From Pisolithus tinctorius (taxonomy: Eukaryota > Basidiomycota > Agaricomycetes > Boletales > Pisolithaceae): a stretch of 64,000 bases of DNA. A program made the translations under genes and the position numbers. Where the stretch lies: assembly GCA_024663395.1 (NCBI GenBank), contig JANFAH010000013.1, positions 1-64,000 on the forward strand. The letters are read 5' to 3'. Shown piece by piece: positions 44,249 through 55,579 of the stretch (its first letter is position 1; each line of letters begins with the position of its first letter). Below the pieces are notes generated by a model. That model saw nothing but the letters and a program-made list of their open reading frames with translations, was not told where the DNA came from and did not search any database.

Positions 44249-46816
44249 CAGTCGACTCCCTCCTAACCCATACCCTGTATAACCCATACTCCCTGAGAAC
44301 CCATAGCTTTTTGGATTTCCCAAGTTGGTTTGCAGGGATTTCACATATATAACCCATAACCCATAACCCATACCTATCTTGAGTGTGATAACCCATAGGG
44401 ATAGTCGGATAATGCCAAGATGATACCAAATAAGGAAATGTTATTATCTAATTATCTATTTTTGCCAGCTGTGGTGACCCACCATGGCAACATATGTAAA
44501 CCTGAAACTTTGACTTCTCCATCCAATCCCCATCACTATGAACCCTATCAACATTCTAAAAAAGGGCCTACAGACACTTCGAGATCAGACTCATGACCGG
44601 AGGGTCAGACTTGAGGCCCAGCTAAAGGAGAATAGGCCAATATCTGAGGTTGATGAAGAATGGTTGGATCACACTGGGAATTTGGTGGATGACGAGTGTG
44701 TGGTTGAGAAATTGGACAATGCTTCAGATTATGAAGCTGTTCTCGAGAAGTTAGATCAGCAAGAGATGTCTATTGTACAGAAGCTAACTGAGCTTGCTGG
44801 TGGGCAAACTGTTGCTTCAAAAAAGCGGAAACGTATGGCTCTCAAATTTTCGGTGTCCAGGAAGTGAGGTGAACTAAGTTTGTTACAGGTCCCAGTCCTA
44901 CAAAAACATCTGCTGATCATGGGGGGTCATGCATGCAGCAGAAGGAACCCCAGAAGAAATCAAATGCCACACTTGAACAGCGAATAGAAATTCTCAATTG
45001 GTATCATGCCAATGGCAAACATCAATCACAGACGGCGAAACATTTTGACAAAATCTATCCCTTTCTTCACCTCAAACAGCCAAAAATATCCGAGTGGCTC
45101 AAGCACGAAAACTTGTGGCGAGCAGAGTACCAGGGAAATGCTGGTGTAGCTCATTCACTGAAGAGAGTTCGTCAGACACAACACCCCGAGGTTACAGAAA
45201 TGTTAGATCTTTGGGTGTCAAAAGCAATGGCTGATAAGCTCCTTTTGACTGGTGAGGTTATCCGTCAGAAATGGAAAGCTTTTGCTGACCTTGCTGGTGT
45301 CCCAGAGGACGAGCGCCTTAGTTTGAGCGAAGGCTGGCTAAGTCGATATAAGGTCTGGAATGGCCTAAAGCAAATGAAGCGTCATGGAGAAGCGGCCTCT
45401 GTAGCCTCTGCGACTGTTGACAAGGAGCGCCTACGCATCCAAAGGCTAATAAAAAGTCGTGGGTACAAGCCATGTGACATCTTCAACACTGATGAATCTG
45501 CACTGTTCTATGCGTAAGTTCTCTTTTACATTTTCAAACGGTGAGACTTAAATCATTTCATTTAAAACAGCATGCCACCCGATCAGGGGCTCGCAGACAA
45601 GCAACAAGCAGGTCTTAAAGGAAAGAAACATCGGTTAACCTACCTGTTCACTGCAAACGCAGATGGCTCACAGAAGCTTCCACCACTTATCATTGGGAAG
45701 GCATACAAGCCCCATGCCTTCAAGGGCAAAACCGGGGAGCAACTGGGCTTCAACTACTGGAATAATGCAACAGCCTGGATGACGACCACAATCTATCAAG
45801 ACTGGTTGTCAGATTGGGACAAGAAACTTAGACGGGAGGAAAGGAACATTTTACTCCTGCAGGACAACTTTGCAGGACATGTCGCACCCACCACACTTAC
45901 CAATATCGATGTCGAGAACTTCGAGGCAAACCTCACTGCACATGTGCAACCCAATGATCAGGGTATCATCCGTTGCTTCAAAGCACACTACCGGGCAAAA
46001 TTCATCCATCGTTCCATCGACCTGTACGAAACTGGCACCACCCCAACTCACGTCTATGATATTGATCAGCTCGAAGGAATGCGCCTTGCTGAAAAAGCAT
46101 GGAGTGAGGTGGACACCACCACAATCCGAAACTGCTGGAAAAAAGCTGGCATCTTACCACCCAACATGGACGCCGTACCCATCCATCCAACTCTCCCAAT
46201 TTCATCCCTCATTCATGCCACTCGCTCCGAGCCAGAAACACCCAATGACCCCATTCAACAAGCTGAGAATGCTGTTGAGTCTGCTTTGAATGATCTGGAG
46301 AAAACTGGAATCCTTCAGCACACCAATTGAATGGACATCAACGCACTCCTCAATCCAGCTGTTGAGGCCCATCAAGCCTTCGAGGCAACAGACGAAGACA
46401 TCTACGAGGCAGTGATGGATGCAAAGAGGGCGTGGGAAGAGCCAGCAAAAAGCGATGATGTGGATGATGAGTCAGATGCACCAACATGCAACGAGGCCCT
46501 TCAAGCCGCACTTCTATTACAAAAATATACAAAAGCCTTGGACAATCCCTTTGCCCGCAAGCTGGAGACAATGTTAGGTTCATTTGGACAGAGGACACGC
46601 ACAGCTGGGATGCAGAATATGAAAGATACTAAATTAATTTCTTATTTTCCTTTGAAAGAGTAGTCGAACAATATCTACTACCCTATTACTAGGTAAACAT
46701 ATGCAGAAGTATATTTTTTTCCAGCTCAAAACCGACCTCTTACAGAACCCATACTCCCTGAAAACCCATACCTCCCGGGCAGTCCCGAAGGCCATGGGTT
46801 AAGAGGGAGTCTACTG
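44249..46816 (+). mobile_element. Pogo/Tigger DNA transposon, copy A
   Basis: 2568 bp, flanked by TA at 44247-44248 and 46817-46818. The ends are inverted: CAGTCGACTCCCTC on the left and GAGGGAGTCTACTG on the right (one mismatch in the outer bases). Subterminal regions carry many AACCCATA motifs, five or more within 150 bp of the left end and several at the right. One transposase gene reads rightward. Size, TA duplication and transposase type place it in the Tc1/mariner superfamily, pogo group. Confidence 0.95.
44538..46330 (+). CDS. Pogo/Tigger transposase, copy A
   Basis: Exons 44538-44832, 44889-45513 and 45571-46330 (1680 nt, 559 residues), with introns of 56 and 57 bp. Exon 1 encodes an acidic helical leader and an NLS-like SKKRKR. 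Exon 2 carries a CENP-B/pogo-type HTH pair: TLEQRIEILNWYH with KQPKISEWLKHE, then VIRQKWKAFADLAGV with LSEGWLSRYKVWNGLK. The DDE-superfamily core has catalytic Asp in FNTDESALFY, LLQDNFAGHV and VQPNDQGIIR, a DDD triad. An in-frame TGA at 46328-46330 separates a further 110 codons (MDINALLNPAVEAHQAFEA to YFPLKE, stop 46661-46663). That tail was probably once part of the protein (TGA from CGA), so the protein is C-terminally shortened but has a complete catalytic core. Confidence 0.92.
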
Positions 46817-46856
46817 TACTTCTTTATCCAATTGCGCCTGAGCTTCTTCTTTGACA

Positions 46857-46980
46857 GCCATCAGTAAATTCAGCCAAATTACAGCATGCACATTAGACAG
46901 TTTTTGAATGCTCGGCAAACACTGGCGAACATTAAGTGCTTGAAAACCCAGGTTTTTGAATGCTTAGCTTTACTGATGGC
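46857..46980. mobile_element. Possible 124-bp MITE-like inverted-repeat element
   Basis: GCCATCAGTAAA at 46857-46868 and TTTACTGATGGC at 46969-46980 are perfect 12-bp inverted repeats. An inner TTTTTGAATGCT occurs twice. No target-site duplication is evident, so the call is tentative. Confidence 0.35.
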
Positions 46981-47130
46981 GTAGCGGTACCGCTGCCCCT
47001 TGACTAGCATCCTTTTTACTCGCTAGAGGTCGGCGCAAGCTCTGCCACCCACTTGGCGATGTCGGCATCCTTCCCTTCTTTTCGCTCCGTCTCTCGTGTG
47101 TTAGAACATGAGACGCCGACGCGAAATGTA

Positions 47131-49698
47131 CAGTAGACTCCCTCTTAACCCATGGCCTTCGGGACTGCCCGGGAGGTATGGGTTTTCAGGGAGTATGGGT
47201 TCTGTAAGAGGTCAGTTTTGAGCTGGAAAAAAATATACTTCTGCATATGTTTACCTAGTAATAGGGTAGTAGATATTGTTCGACTACTCTTTCAAAGGAA
47301 AATAAGAAATTAATTTAGTATCTTTCATATTCTGCATCCCAGCTGTGCGTGTCCTCTGTCCAAATGAACCTAACATTGTCTCCAGCTTGCGGGCAAAGGG
47401 ATTGTCCAAGGCTTTTGTATATTTTTGTAATAGAAGTGCGGCTTGAAGGGCCTCGTTGCATGTTGGTGCATCTGACTCATCATCCACATCATCGCTTTTT
47501 GCTGGCTCTTCCCACGCCCTCTTTGCATCCATCACTGCCTCGTAGATGTCTTCGTCCGTTGCCTCGAAGGCTTGATGGGCCTCAACAGCTGGATTGAGGA
47601 GTGCGTTGATGTCCATTCAATTGGTGTGCTGAAGGATTCCAGTTTTCTCCAGATCATTCAAAGCAGACTCAACAGCATTCTCAGCTTGTTGAATGGGGTC
47701 ATTGGGTGTTTCTGGCTCGGAGCGAGTGGCATGAATGAGGGATGAAATTGGGAGAGTTGGATGGATGGGTACGGCGTCCATGTTGGGTGGTAAGATGCCA
47801 GCTTTTTTCCAGCAGTTTCGGATTGTGGTGGTGTCCACCTCACTCCATGCTTTTTCAGCAAGGCGCATTCCTTCGAGCTGATCAATATCATAGACGTGAG
47901 TTGGGGTGGTGCCAGTTTCGTACAGGTCGATGGAACGATGGATGAATTTTGCCCGGTAGTGTGCTTTGAAGCAACGGATGATACCCTGATCATTGGGTTG
48001 CACATGTGCAGTGAGGTTTGCCTCGAAGTTCTCGACATCGATATTGGTAAGTGTGGTGGGTGCGACATGTCCTGCAAAGTTGTCCTGCAGGAGTAAAATG
48101 TTCCTTTCCTCCCGTCTAAGTTTCTTGTCCCAATCTGACAACCAGTCTTGATAGATTGTGGTCGTCATCCAGGCTGTTGCATTATTCCAGTAGTTGAAGC
48201 CCAGTTGCTCCCCGGTTTTGCCCTTGAAGGCATGGGGCTTGTATGCCTTCCCAATGATAAGTGGTGGAAGCTTCTGTGAGCCATCTGCGTTTGCAGTGAA
48301 CAGGTAGGTTAACCGATGTTTCTTTCCTTTAAGACCTGCTTGTTGCTTGTCTGCGAGCCCCTGATCGGGTGGCATGCTGTTTTAAATGAAATGATTTAAG
48401 TCTCACCGTTTGAAAATGTAAAAGAGAACTTACGCATAGAACAGTGCAGATTCATCAGTGTTGAAGATGTCACATGGCTTGTACCCACGACTTTTTATTA
48501 GCCTTTGGATGCGTAGGCGCTCCTTGTCAACAGTCGCAGAGGCTACAGAGGCCGCTTCTCCATGACGCTTCATTTGCTTTAGGCCATTCCAGACCTTATA
48601 TCGACTTAGCCAGCCTTCGCTCAAACTAAGGCGCTCGTCCTCTGGGACACCAGCAAGGTCAGCAAAAGCTTTCCATTTCTGACGGATAACCTCACCAGTC
48701 AAAAGGAGCTTATCAGCCATTGCTTTTGACACCCAAAGATCTAACATTTCTGTAACCTCGGGGTGTTGTGTCTGACGAACTCTCTTCAGTGAATGAGCTA
48801 CACCAGCATTTCCCTGGTACTCTGCTCGCCACAAGTTTTCGTGCTTGAGCCACTCGGATATTTTTGGCTGTTTGAGGTGAAGAAAGGGATAGATTTTGTC
48901 AAAATGTTTCGCCGTCTGTGATTGATGTTTGCCATTGGCATGATACCAATTGAGAATTTCTATTCGCTGTTCAAGTGTGGCATTTGATTTCTTCTGGGGT
49001 TCCTTCTGCTGCATGCATGACCCCCCATGATCAGCAGATGTTTTTGTAGGACTGGGACCTGTAACAAACTTAGTTCACCTCACTTCCTGGACACCGAAAA
49101 TTTGAGAGCCATACGTTTCCGCTTTTTTGAAGCAACAGTTTGCCCACCAGCAAGCTCAGTTAGCTTCTGTACAATAGACATCTCTTGCTGATCTAACTTC
49201 TCGAGAACAGCTTCATAATCTGAAGCATTGTCCAATTTCTCAACCACACACTCGTCATCCACCAAATTCCCAGTGTGATCCAACCATTCTTCATCAACCT
49301 CAGATATTGGCCTATTCTCCTTTAGCTGGGCCTCAAGTCTGACCCTCCGGTCATGAGTCTGATCTCGAAGTGTCTGTAGGCCCTTTTTTAGAATGTTGAT
49401 AGGGTTCATAGTGATGGGGATTGGATGGAGAAGTCAAAGTTTCAGGTTTACATATGTTGCCATGGTGGGTCACCACAGCTGGCAAAAATAGATAATTAGA
49501 TAATAACATTTCCTTATTTGGTATCATCTTGGCATTATCCGACTATCCCTATGGGTTATCACACTCAAGATAGGTATGGGTTATGGGTTATGGGTTATAT
49601 ATGTGAAATCCCTGCAAACCAACTTGGGAAATCCAAAAAGCTATGGGTTCTCAGGGAGTATGGGTTATACAGGGTATGGGTTAGGAGGGAGTCGACTG
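47131..49698 (-). mobile_element. Pogo/Tigger DNA transposon, copy B (inverted)
   Basis: 2568 bp, exactly the length of copy A and its reverse complement apart from a few single-base differences. Two were seen: near 46398/47549 and near 46733/47214. It is flanked by TA at 47129-47130 and 49699-49700, so it is an independent insertion and not part of an inverted duplication that includes flanking DNA. Only 312 bp separate it from copy A. Confidence 0.95.
47617..49409 (-). CDS. Pogo/Tigger transposase, copy B
   Basis: Same three-exon structure as copy A mirrored: 49409-49115, 49058-48434 and 48376-47617, encoding a 559-residue protein with the same two HTH motifs and DDD residues. It carries the same in-frame TGA (47617-47619) ahead of the same 110-codon tail that ends at 47284. 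The amino-acid sequence of the main part is identical to copy A as far as I can compare. Transcription runs in the same direction as the host gene it interrupts. Confidence 0.92.
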
Positions 49699-50269
49699 TA
49701 GACCTTTGTGCGCTCCGGCCTTCCGGCACCGCTCGTGTGGCCATTCGTAACAGCGGAGTCAGCAACCCGAGTAATGATTCCACCTGAACGCCGTCTACGA
49801 TGTGAGCGAGAAGTCCGATCTGTCTTTGAGTGAGAGGCGTAGAAATGTCCTGATATCCCTTGGTACGCTCGACGAACGTCGTCAGGTGGCTTAACAACAA
49901 CAACGAAAGGTAAGATGCGACAAGCGGACCCGAAGCCGCGTCATCCTCGGCACCGAGTGCGAGCAGGCGTTCTGCAAAATCGAGCACGAAGTTCACCATG
50001 GCGGGCTTGATGCTGGGGGGGTACAGGGCAATCTAATACCTTGGGCACCACTCAACCATCAAACTGTACCAGGTAACGCACGCGCAGACCAGGATACAAA
50101 TATCTCCAACAACACAGATACGAGCTTGCGTATTGTCTTGATCCAGAACAGCAAGACGAAGCGGGATGATTGTATCGAACATGACCCGCAAGAAAGGGAA
50201 AAGTCATACGGAACTGGAGCACGGAAGAAATCTCCCTGGCCAAGTTGTCAAATGGTGCGTGCGTCTCCT

Positions 50270-50765
50270 GCCGACATCCCTGTCAGGTCGTTTACATTAC
50301 TCCCCTCCCACTCATTGTCCTCGGTTGGATGATCGCCTTCCTAGCGTTCACCGACCCGAACCTGGTCCTCTGAAGATAATCTGACCTTGGAAGACAATAA
50401 CCGCGTTTGTGCTGCAGCAACCATCGACACCGTTGTCCCAAACAATGCGATCACTCCACCGGTCCTCGCTCAAACTTCTCAACACATCACCCAAGCACTC
50501 AAAAACGCCTCCACCCATCTCGATGCTAACTCGTCATTACCAGTCCACGCACGACAAGCTTTCTGGGAGGGGCGAGGGAGCTCCCCCCGCCCAAAGTCCA
50601 CAGCCTGGCTCACACTCCTATCTAAGTTTTCAAGTCCGCGATTCTCAAATTCTCCAATGACATGTAGTTGTACATTCACCATTACTACTACTCCTATCGT
50701 CACAGAACGCCACCCGCCGCCACCACCGCATCCCCTCCGAAACCACTCTACCCAGCTTCGCCACC
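50270..50765. other. Interval between gene B and hydrolase paralog 2
   Basis: Open frames on both strands (for example plus-strand ATIDTVVPNNAITPPVLAQ near 50430) conflict with each other, and none has splice partners. It may contain 5' exons of gene B. Confidence 0.35.
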
Positions 50766-52502
50766 TCACAGAGGAGCCCGTACGGTAATCCCCGCTGCGA
50801 CCGCTATATGACCGACCAGCACGTCGCGGAGGACATCCGCGAGCCCGCTCGGATCCTCCTGTGGTATCTGTTTTGACAAGTAAACGTCAGCATGGCCTTT
50901 AGTTGGTGTCAGGATGGGGGCTAGGACGAAGTGAAACGAGCAACGTAGGGAAGCGAGGAGAAAGCCCGAGGACTTACAAGGTGACCTGAACCAGAAACTA
51001 CGCGTTGAGATTGGACGCAATGCATAGCGTCGAGGATCTCGGCTCTAGTAGATTTGGATCTGTGGAATGCAGTAGAATGGCGAGAAGGTCGACGTAAAAA
51101 AAGACACGCACATAAACTCCTCTATGTCTGCCCATATAACATGTACGCCGCCCACGCCGCCATTAACGGAGCCGGGAGCTCTATTACCACTACCCGGAGT
51201 CAAAGCCACGCACATGCGCGTGAGCTCGGCAGGTTCAACTGTATGCTGGAGACACGCATACAGCGGTGATTCTTCCTCCTTGCGAAGTGTGGGTCGTACG
51301 TAGGAGCTCGATCTTGTAGACATCCGTGGTGCCTGCGCTGGCTCGTGGACCTCCTCAAGTGCATGTTCCTTTTGTAAGATATGTGAATGTCAGGACACTA
51401 CCGCCCACGCCGCATCCTTGCCACGTAGGATACGGCAACAGTAGTAGGCCACTTACCACGAACAGATCTAGTGCTAGATCGTCCCATTTCGACCATATAG
51501 TCTTTGCTCCCTTAGCATTTCTATTCACACTTGCACCCTTATCACTCTGACTTAGGCCCTTTAGCCGCTCCAGGCTCCCGCCAACATCCACACCTCCTTG
51601 CTTGCTTTGCCGGCTCTTAGGGTCACCTCCTTTGATACCTAACAGCCACCGCTTGGCCTCCGCACGACTAGACCACTTGTCCCGTTTGGTGAGTACGCCG
51701 CGCACGTTGGCGGCGCCGTGGATAGCGCGGGGATCTGTAGGCGGCATACTGGGGAACATGAAGACCGGTTCGATGAATATAAGAGCAAAGGGGTGTGGAT
51801 GGGTGTGGTCAAGGAGCGTGAGTGCGTGTGTCCTGGGTGGTTGGGAGGGGAGATGAGTAAATCGACGAGTGAAGATAAAATGAGACGTACCACGGCACAC
51901 AACTTCCTGAATGAGCGATCCCGACTACCCGGTGACCTTGGAGCTGCGGTATAGAGAGAAAAGCATTCAAATAGGAAGAAAAATCCATCGTATCTGTTCA
52001 ATTATCATGTGGGATCGCAACGGTTACATGATCGACGGTGAGGGCAATGACAGAAATGAATGCGCACTGCATTTCCCATCCCAACCCGCTTTCCGCCCCC
52101 TCTCCTGCCGATCTTCGAGATAGGTGCGGTTCAAAACGGCGCTTTCACCGTGGTTGGGCATGTCGACTGACCATATTTCTCTAATCAAACCGGCACGAGT
52201 TCCAGTAACGTTCAATCGCAGGAGACGGGCAACCATAGGGTGATAACTCTCCTTATCTGTATTCCAGGGGGTCAAGCGCTCGCAGTGAAAACATTCCGTT
52301 GGGGATACGTACGACTAGACATTCCGTGCGTGAGTACTAGAGTCAATCCTCGTTCGCTCGTGGAGACTGGGTATTTCAATGCTGCACATTGTATTGTGAC
52401 ATCTTCTCTTCCTGTGACTTTGTCCTGCAACGCGTCCCCGACGCGCAGACCAAACGCGGTTTGTAGTGAAAAGACATGTCTCTCGGGAATCGGATTTTCC
52501 AT
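50766..52502 (-). CDS. Alpha/beta-hydrolase (LPX1/AKT2-like), paralog 2
   Basis: Same architecture as the gene at 40404-42203: PERHVFSLQTAFGLRVGD, LTLVLTHGMSS, IREIWSVDMPNHGESAVLN, DFSSYLNAFLSIPQLQGH, VVGIAHSGSC at the nucleophile, LTLLDHTHPHPFALIFIEPV, KRDKWSSRAEAKRWLLG, SKSTRAEIL and a final exon IPQEDPSGLADVLRDVLVG ending at 50766. The ATG at 52502 (MENPIPERH) is the first in frame; coding-like sequence continues upstream without an ATG, so a 5' exon may be missing. After AVLN the intron seems to use a GC donor where paralog 1 has GT. It lies 480 bp from the first ERG6 gene, tail-to-head on the same strand. Confidence 0.75.
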
Positions 52503-52979
52503 TTCGCGAAGGGTATGCAGGTCCAGTACCTGAGGTCCCTGTAATCGTTCCAAGTCGTTGTCGAGGTCGAAAGCGGGCTGCGACGATACGTGGATAGTGA
52601 ATTATTGCTACGCACACGTTTCATCATGCCAATTGCCATCGGTGAATGATATCCTCCGACCCAGAGCCTGGCTAAACCTTTACATAACCAAAAACGAACT
52701 GATGAAGACGCTGGGCAAAACAAGCTCAAATTTAGGTGTTACTCTAAGTGCGCAAGAAGAAACCATATGCAGAAAGTAGTAATGTAGTTGAACGTCCTAC
52801 AGTCAATTATATCCAGCCCTATCAAGGAGTTTGACGACCACTGCATACTCATAACCGCTATTTCCAACGGTCAACGCAACTATACTATGATTTACTCTCG
52901 TGCTCCATATGATAATTCATACAATTGCCAGGCTCACGAATCCAAGGTCGTCTACATGAAACAGCTAGTACAAACGCCA

Positions 52980-54249
52980 TCAGTTGGCTAATGCGGGCTT
53001 GCGACCAATCATCAGGAACATCGGCGTGAATAGCTTCAAATCAGTAGATTAGCCAATCACTTCCTGCGCGTCGCGATAGTGGGACTGAAGTACTGACCTT
53101 GGTCTGCCCTCCTTTGACCAGTGCATCTCCTGCAACCTTGAGCGATTCACCCACCTCCCAAGTACCTTTCGGCAAAAGACCAAACAACTCCATAAATCTG
53201 ACAGCGGTATGCGTCACGATCTTGCCACTCCAGCTCATGCGCCAAACCGTCAAGTAATCCCAGGCAGTCTGTGCCTTCCAGATGTCACCTTCCAGAGGGT
53301 AGTACCATGGTACTGGGTCGGGGCGTTCGGCGAGGTCTTCCTCATGCTCGATTTGGAATCCCACGTTTTTCACAGCCTGACGTGCAAGTCTCAGGGGTCG
53401 AAGCTCTGGAATGCCGCTGCCAAATTCAATTTGATGCGCGAGTTCTTTGTGGGACGGAATGGATGGATCCCAAGCATCAGTCATGCACCATTCGTAAACA
53501 CCAAGCTGCATTATTGCGTGAGTAGACGTGCAAAACGAAATAGAAACAGCATTTACAACACCGCCAGGTTTCAGGACCTTGAAGATCTCACTGTAGACGC
53601 CCTCCCAAGTGGGTGCATGGACAGTGGCCTCAATGGCGTATACTGCATTTCAAGGTTTCAGTAGCGTGTTAATGTGAATGAAGCCTTACTTACCCGCATC
53701 GAAAGAATTTGGTTCGAATTGTTCTGAAAGCTTCATGAAGTCGCCCTTCACATAAGTGACTTGGTCAGAGAGACCGGCTTTTTCAGTGTATCGCCGAGCG
53801 CGACCGAGTTGGAATTCGTTGTTGTTAATACCGACAATCTGGACGTCGGAAAAACGGGCAATTTCGCGCGCCGGTGCACCAACACCACACCCGACATCCA
53901 ATACTTTCATGCCAGGCCGAAGACCCATATGAGCGGCAAGATAGTGTTCGTGGCGAGCTAGAGACGCAGCGAAGCCCTCGCCCTGGTAGAAGCGCGAGAA
54001 GTGGAACGACTGTGCCCAGCCATACTCATATAACTCCGTCGCACCATCATAGTATCCTGGGTGGCGGGTGGTGTGAGTTTGACACAGACGCTTACAGTAG
54101 AAGTAGAACAAACCATTGACGACCTCAGTGTACTTGTCGAGACGGTTCCCGCTATCAGCTTCGCTCTCGCGGGTGAGGTCCTTTTGCCAGAACTTGGTAT
54201 AGCGCTCGACACGCTTTTCTTGGCGACCGTCAGAGTATACCGCAGACAT
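52980..54249 (-). CDS. ERG6: Sterol 24-C-methyltransferase, copy 1
   Basis: Exons 54249-54114, 54056-53694, 53642-53557, 53505-53098 and 53033-52980 sum to 1047 nt, 348 residues, slightly shorter than yeast Erg6. Family blocks in order: [30 protein letters not shown] and [14 protein letters not shown], then the SAM-binding motif [19 protein letters not shown] and [17 protein letters not shown]. Next come [43 protein letters not shown] and [20 protein letters not shown], and the C-terminal LFTPMFLMIGRKPA. Erg6 adds the C24 methyl in ergosterol synthesis at the ER and lipid droplets. The first intron has a GTTTGT donor; without splicing it the frame stays open and would insert 19 residues, which I reject. 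One odd residue: Ala in place of the second Gly of GxGGPA. Confidence 0.92.
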
Positions 54250-55480
54250 TTTTCAGAAGATGGTCGAGTCAAGGAAACAGTGAGGCAAGGTGACACAAAT
54301 GTAGGAGGGAAAGCGAGGAAAGGAAGGTCACTCAGGTTCCGTTTGTGCCGAGGGATAGTTTTTATATGTGTTTTCAAGCGAGGAGTGGCGAAAATTACAC
54401 CGTTGACAGCGGTTGGTATTGCATAACAATATATACACGAGACTCGAAAGAGGCGAAGAGGGTGGAAGTCCATACCGCAAGCAGTGGTGTTACCCAAACG
54501 AGGGATAGATTGATTGGCTCATGGAGAAGAAAGGGTCACAAGAATGATATTCGGCCTCGATCCCCGCCAAGGGAGTGACCCTGAGTAATCGTACTGGTGT
54601 CTGGATGGATCGAGACTAAAAGTGGTTGAATAGCCTCAGGCACAAACGAAGTGCAAGGTTCGGATTGCGACTATGTAGCACTGTGTACTTCGCAGCTGTC
54701 CTCGATAACCGCGATTAGATAACCAGTCCGTCGACCAGGGGCGAAGTCAGCTGTAAAGTCTCTGGGCGGTGTCCGGCACTGCTGTGAAAGGCGGCAGGGG
54801 TATGTTCTTTTAAGTTCTGCAGTCCAGCTGACCACGGCATGAAAGCGCCCATGAACTGATCTGGCCTGCTCTATATCCCTTAATGGCATCCCAAACCTAA
54901 AGTTCTTTGCTTACTCGGCTGGCGCAATATATCACTTCAGGGAGAGAGAAAAACCAGCGAGGCCGTGGGCGGATAAAGGAACGAGGACTCGGCATTGCCA
55001 GAGGCTGATACGACGGTGATACACGTGCCGATAAGGTGTAACCGGGGGTCATGTCCTTGTACAATATCTTCCTACCCACTGCCTTCGGTGTAAAGCGCTG
55101 TGCGTACTGTCATACCAACATAGGATCGACTACTGCAATAACTTACCGCCCTCAAGGATCGCGACGTTGACAAAAGAGACAATGAGTGCAAACCCTTTTG
55201 ACAGTAGCACTAATTGCACTTCTCAGATTGCACTTCTCTCCGAGAACAGACGCTCCGCTGTCACGCCCCGGCACCTGCCGGTGCAGGTCAAACAGACCCA
55301 AACCAATTGGAATGGTTGGGAAAGCGATCTTGGTGTGTTGGGCACGGTGCAGCTGTGTAGATAAGACCCAGTGGGTACAAAGTACGTACGTCACTCTATT
55401 CTCTTCAATCATACCTTTCCATGGTTATAGTAAGCGGCTCCACAGTCCCATCATGATAGATGGTACCTGCCGAGCGTTCC
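54250..55480. other. Upstream region of ERG6 copy 1
   Basis: Promoter side of copy 1. It shares blocks with the region upstream of copy 2, for example GGCTGATACGACGGTGATACAC at about 55002 and 59430, so it belongs to the tandem unit. No gene is seen. Confidence 0.5.
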
Positions 55481-55579
55481 CAAGGGAAGCCATAATCTGA
55501 ACCGAGGTGGTGAGCCAATTGTTGTTAAAAATACAAAAGCGCATCAGAAGGTATGAGTGGAGAATGAAAACCGCCCATA

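Larger units (their letters stand above)
44169..46867 (+). pseudogene. Interrupted host reading frame A (3' part)
   Basis: After an acceptor-like CCCCTTCCAG, an open frame reads YIAVIGEYAQASETITDI, then TPLTNAWA up to the TA at 44247-44248, where the pogo element starts. Removing the element and one TA keeps the frame and continues with YFFIQLRLSFFFDSHQ to a TAA at 46865-46867. The product is not recognised and upstream exons are not resolved. The in-frame join on both sides of the insertion is the evidence that coding sequence was hit. The stop lies inside a small inverted-repeat element, so the original end may have been further on. Confidence 0.4.
47026..50260 (-). pseudogene. Interrupted host gene B (ARM/HEAT-like, unknown)
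   Basis: On the minus strand an exon with RLAVLDQDNTQARICVVGD joins, through a 57-bp intron, to IKPAMVNFVLDFAERLLAL, then SYLSLLLLSHLTTFVERTKG and SLLGLLTPLLRMATRAVPEG. The frame meets the TA of pogo copy B at 49699-49700. With the element removed and one TA kept, it continues in frame after RSAQRST into FRVGVSCSNTRETERKEGKD, then ADIAKWVAELAPTSSE and a TAA (47026-47028). The Leu-rich helical pattern suggests an armadillo/HEAT-like protein, but no family is recognised. The insertion adds element codons and a stop, removing the last 30 or so residues. 5' exons beyond 50260 are not resolved. Confidence 0.6.

Noticed and set aside
44538..44867. A separate 109-residue accessory ORF in the pogo element
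   Set aside because: A 56-bp intron (44833-44888, GTATGG...TTACAG) joins it in frame to the transposase HTH exon, so it is exon 1 of the transposase.
44247..49700. One large palindrome arising from a single inverted duplication
   Set aside because: Each element has its own TA duplication and the flanking host sequences are different, so these are two insertions.
54057..54113. Reading the first ERG6 intron as coding (extra 19 residues)
   Set aside because: It is open in copies 1 and 3, but in copy 2 the same segment is one base shorter and would shift the frame. Splicing at GTTTGT restores the conserved [17 protein letters not shown] in all three.
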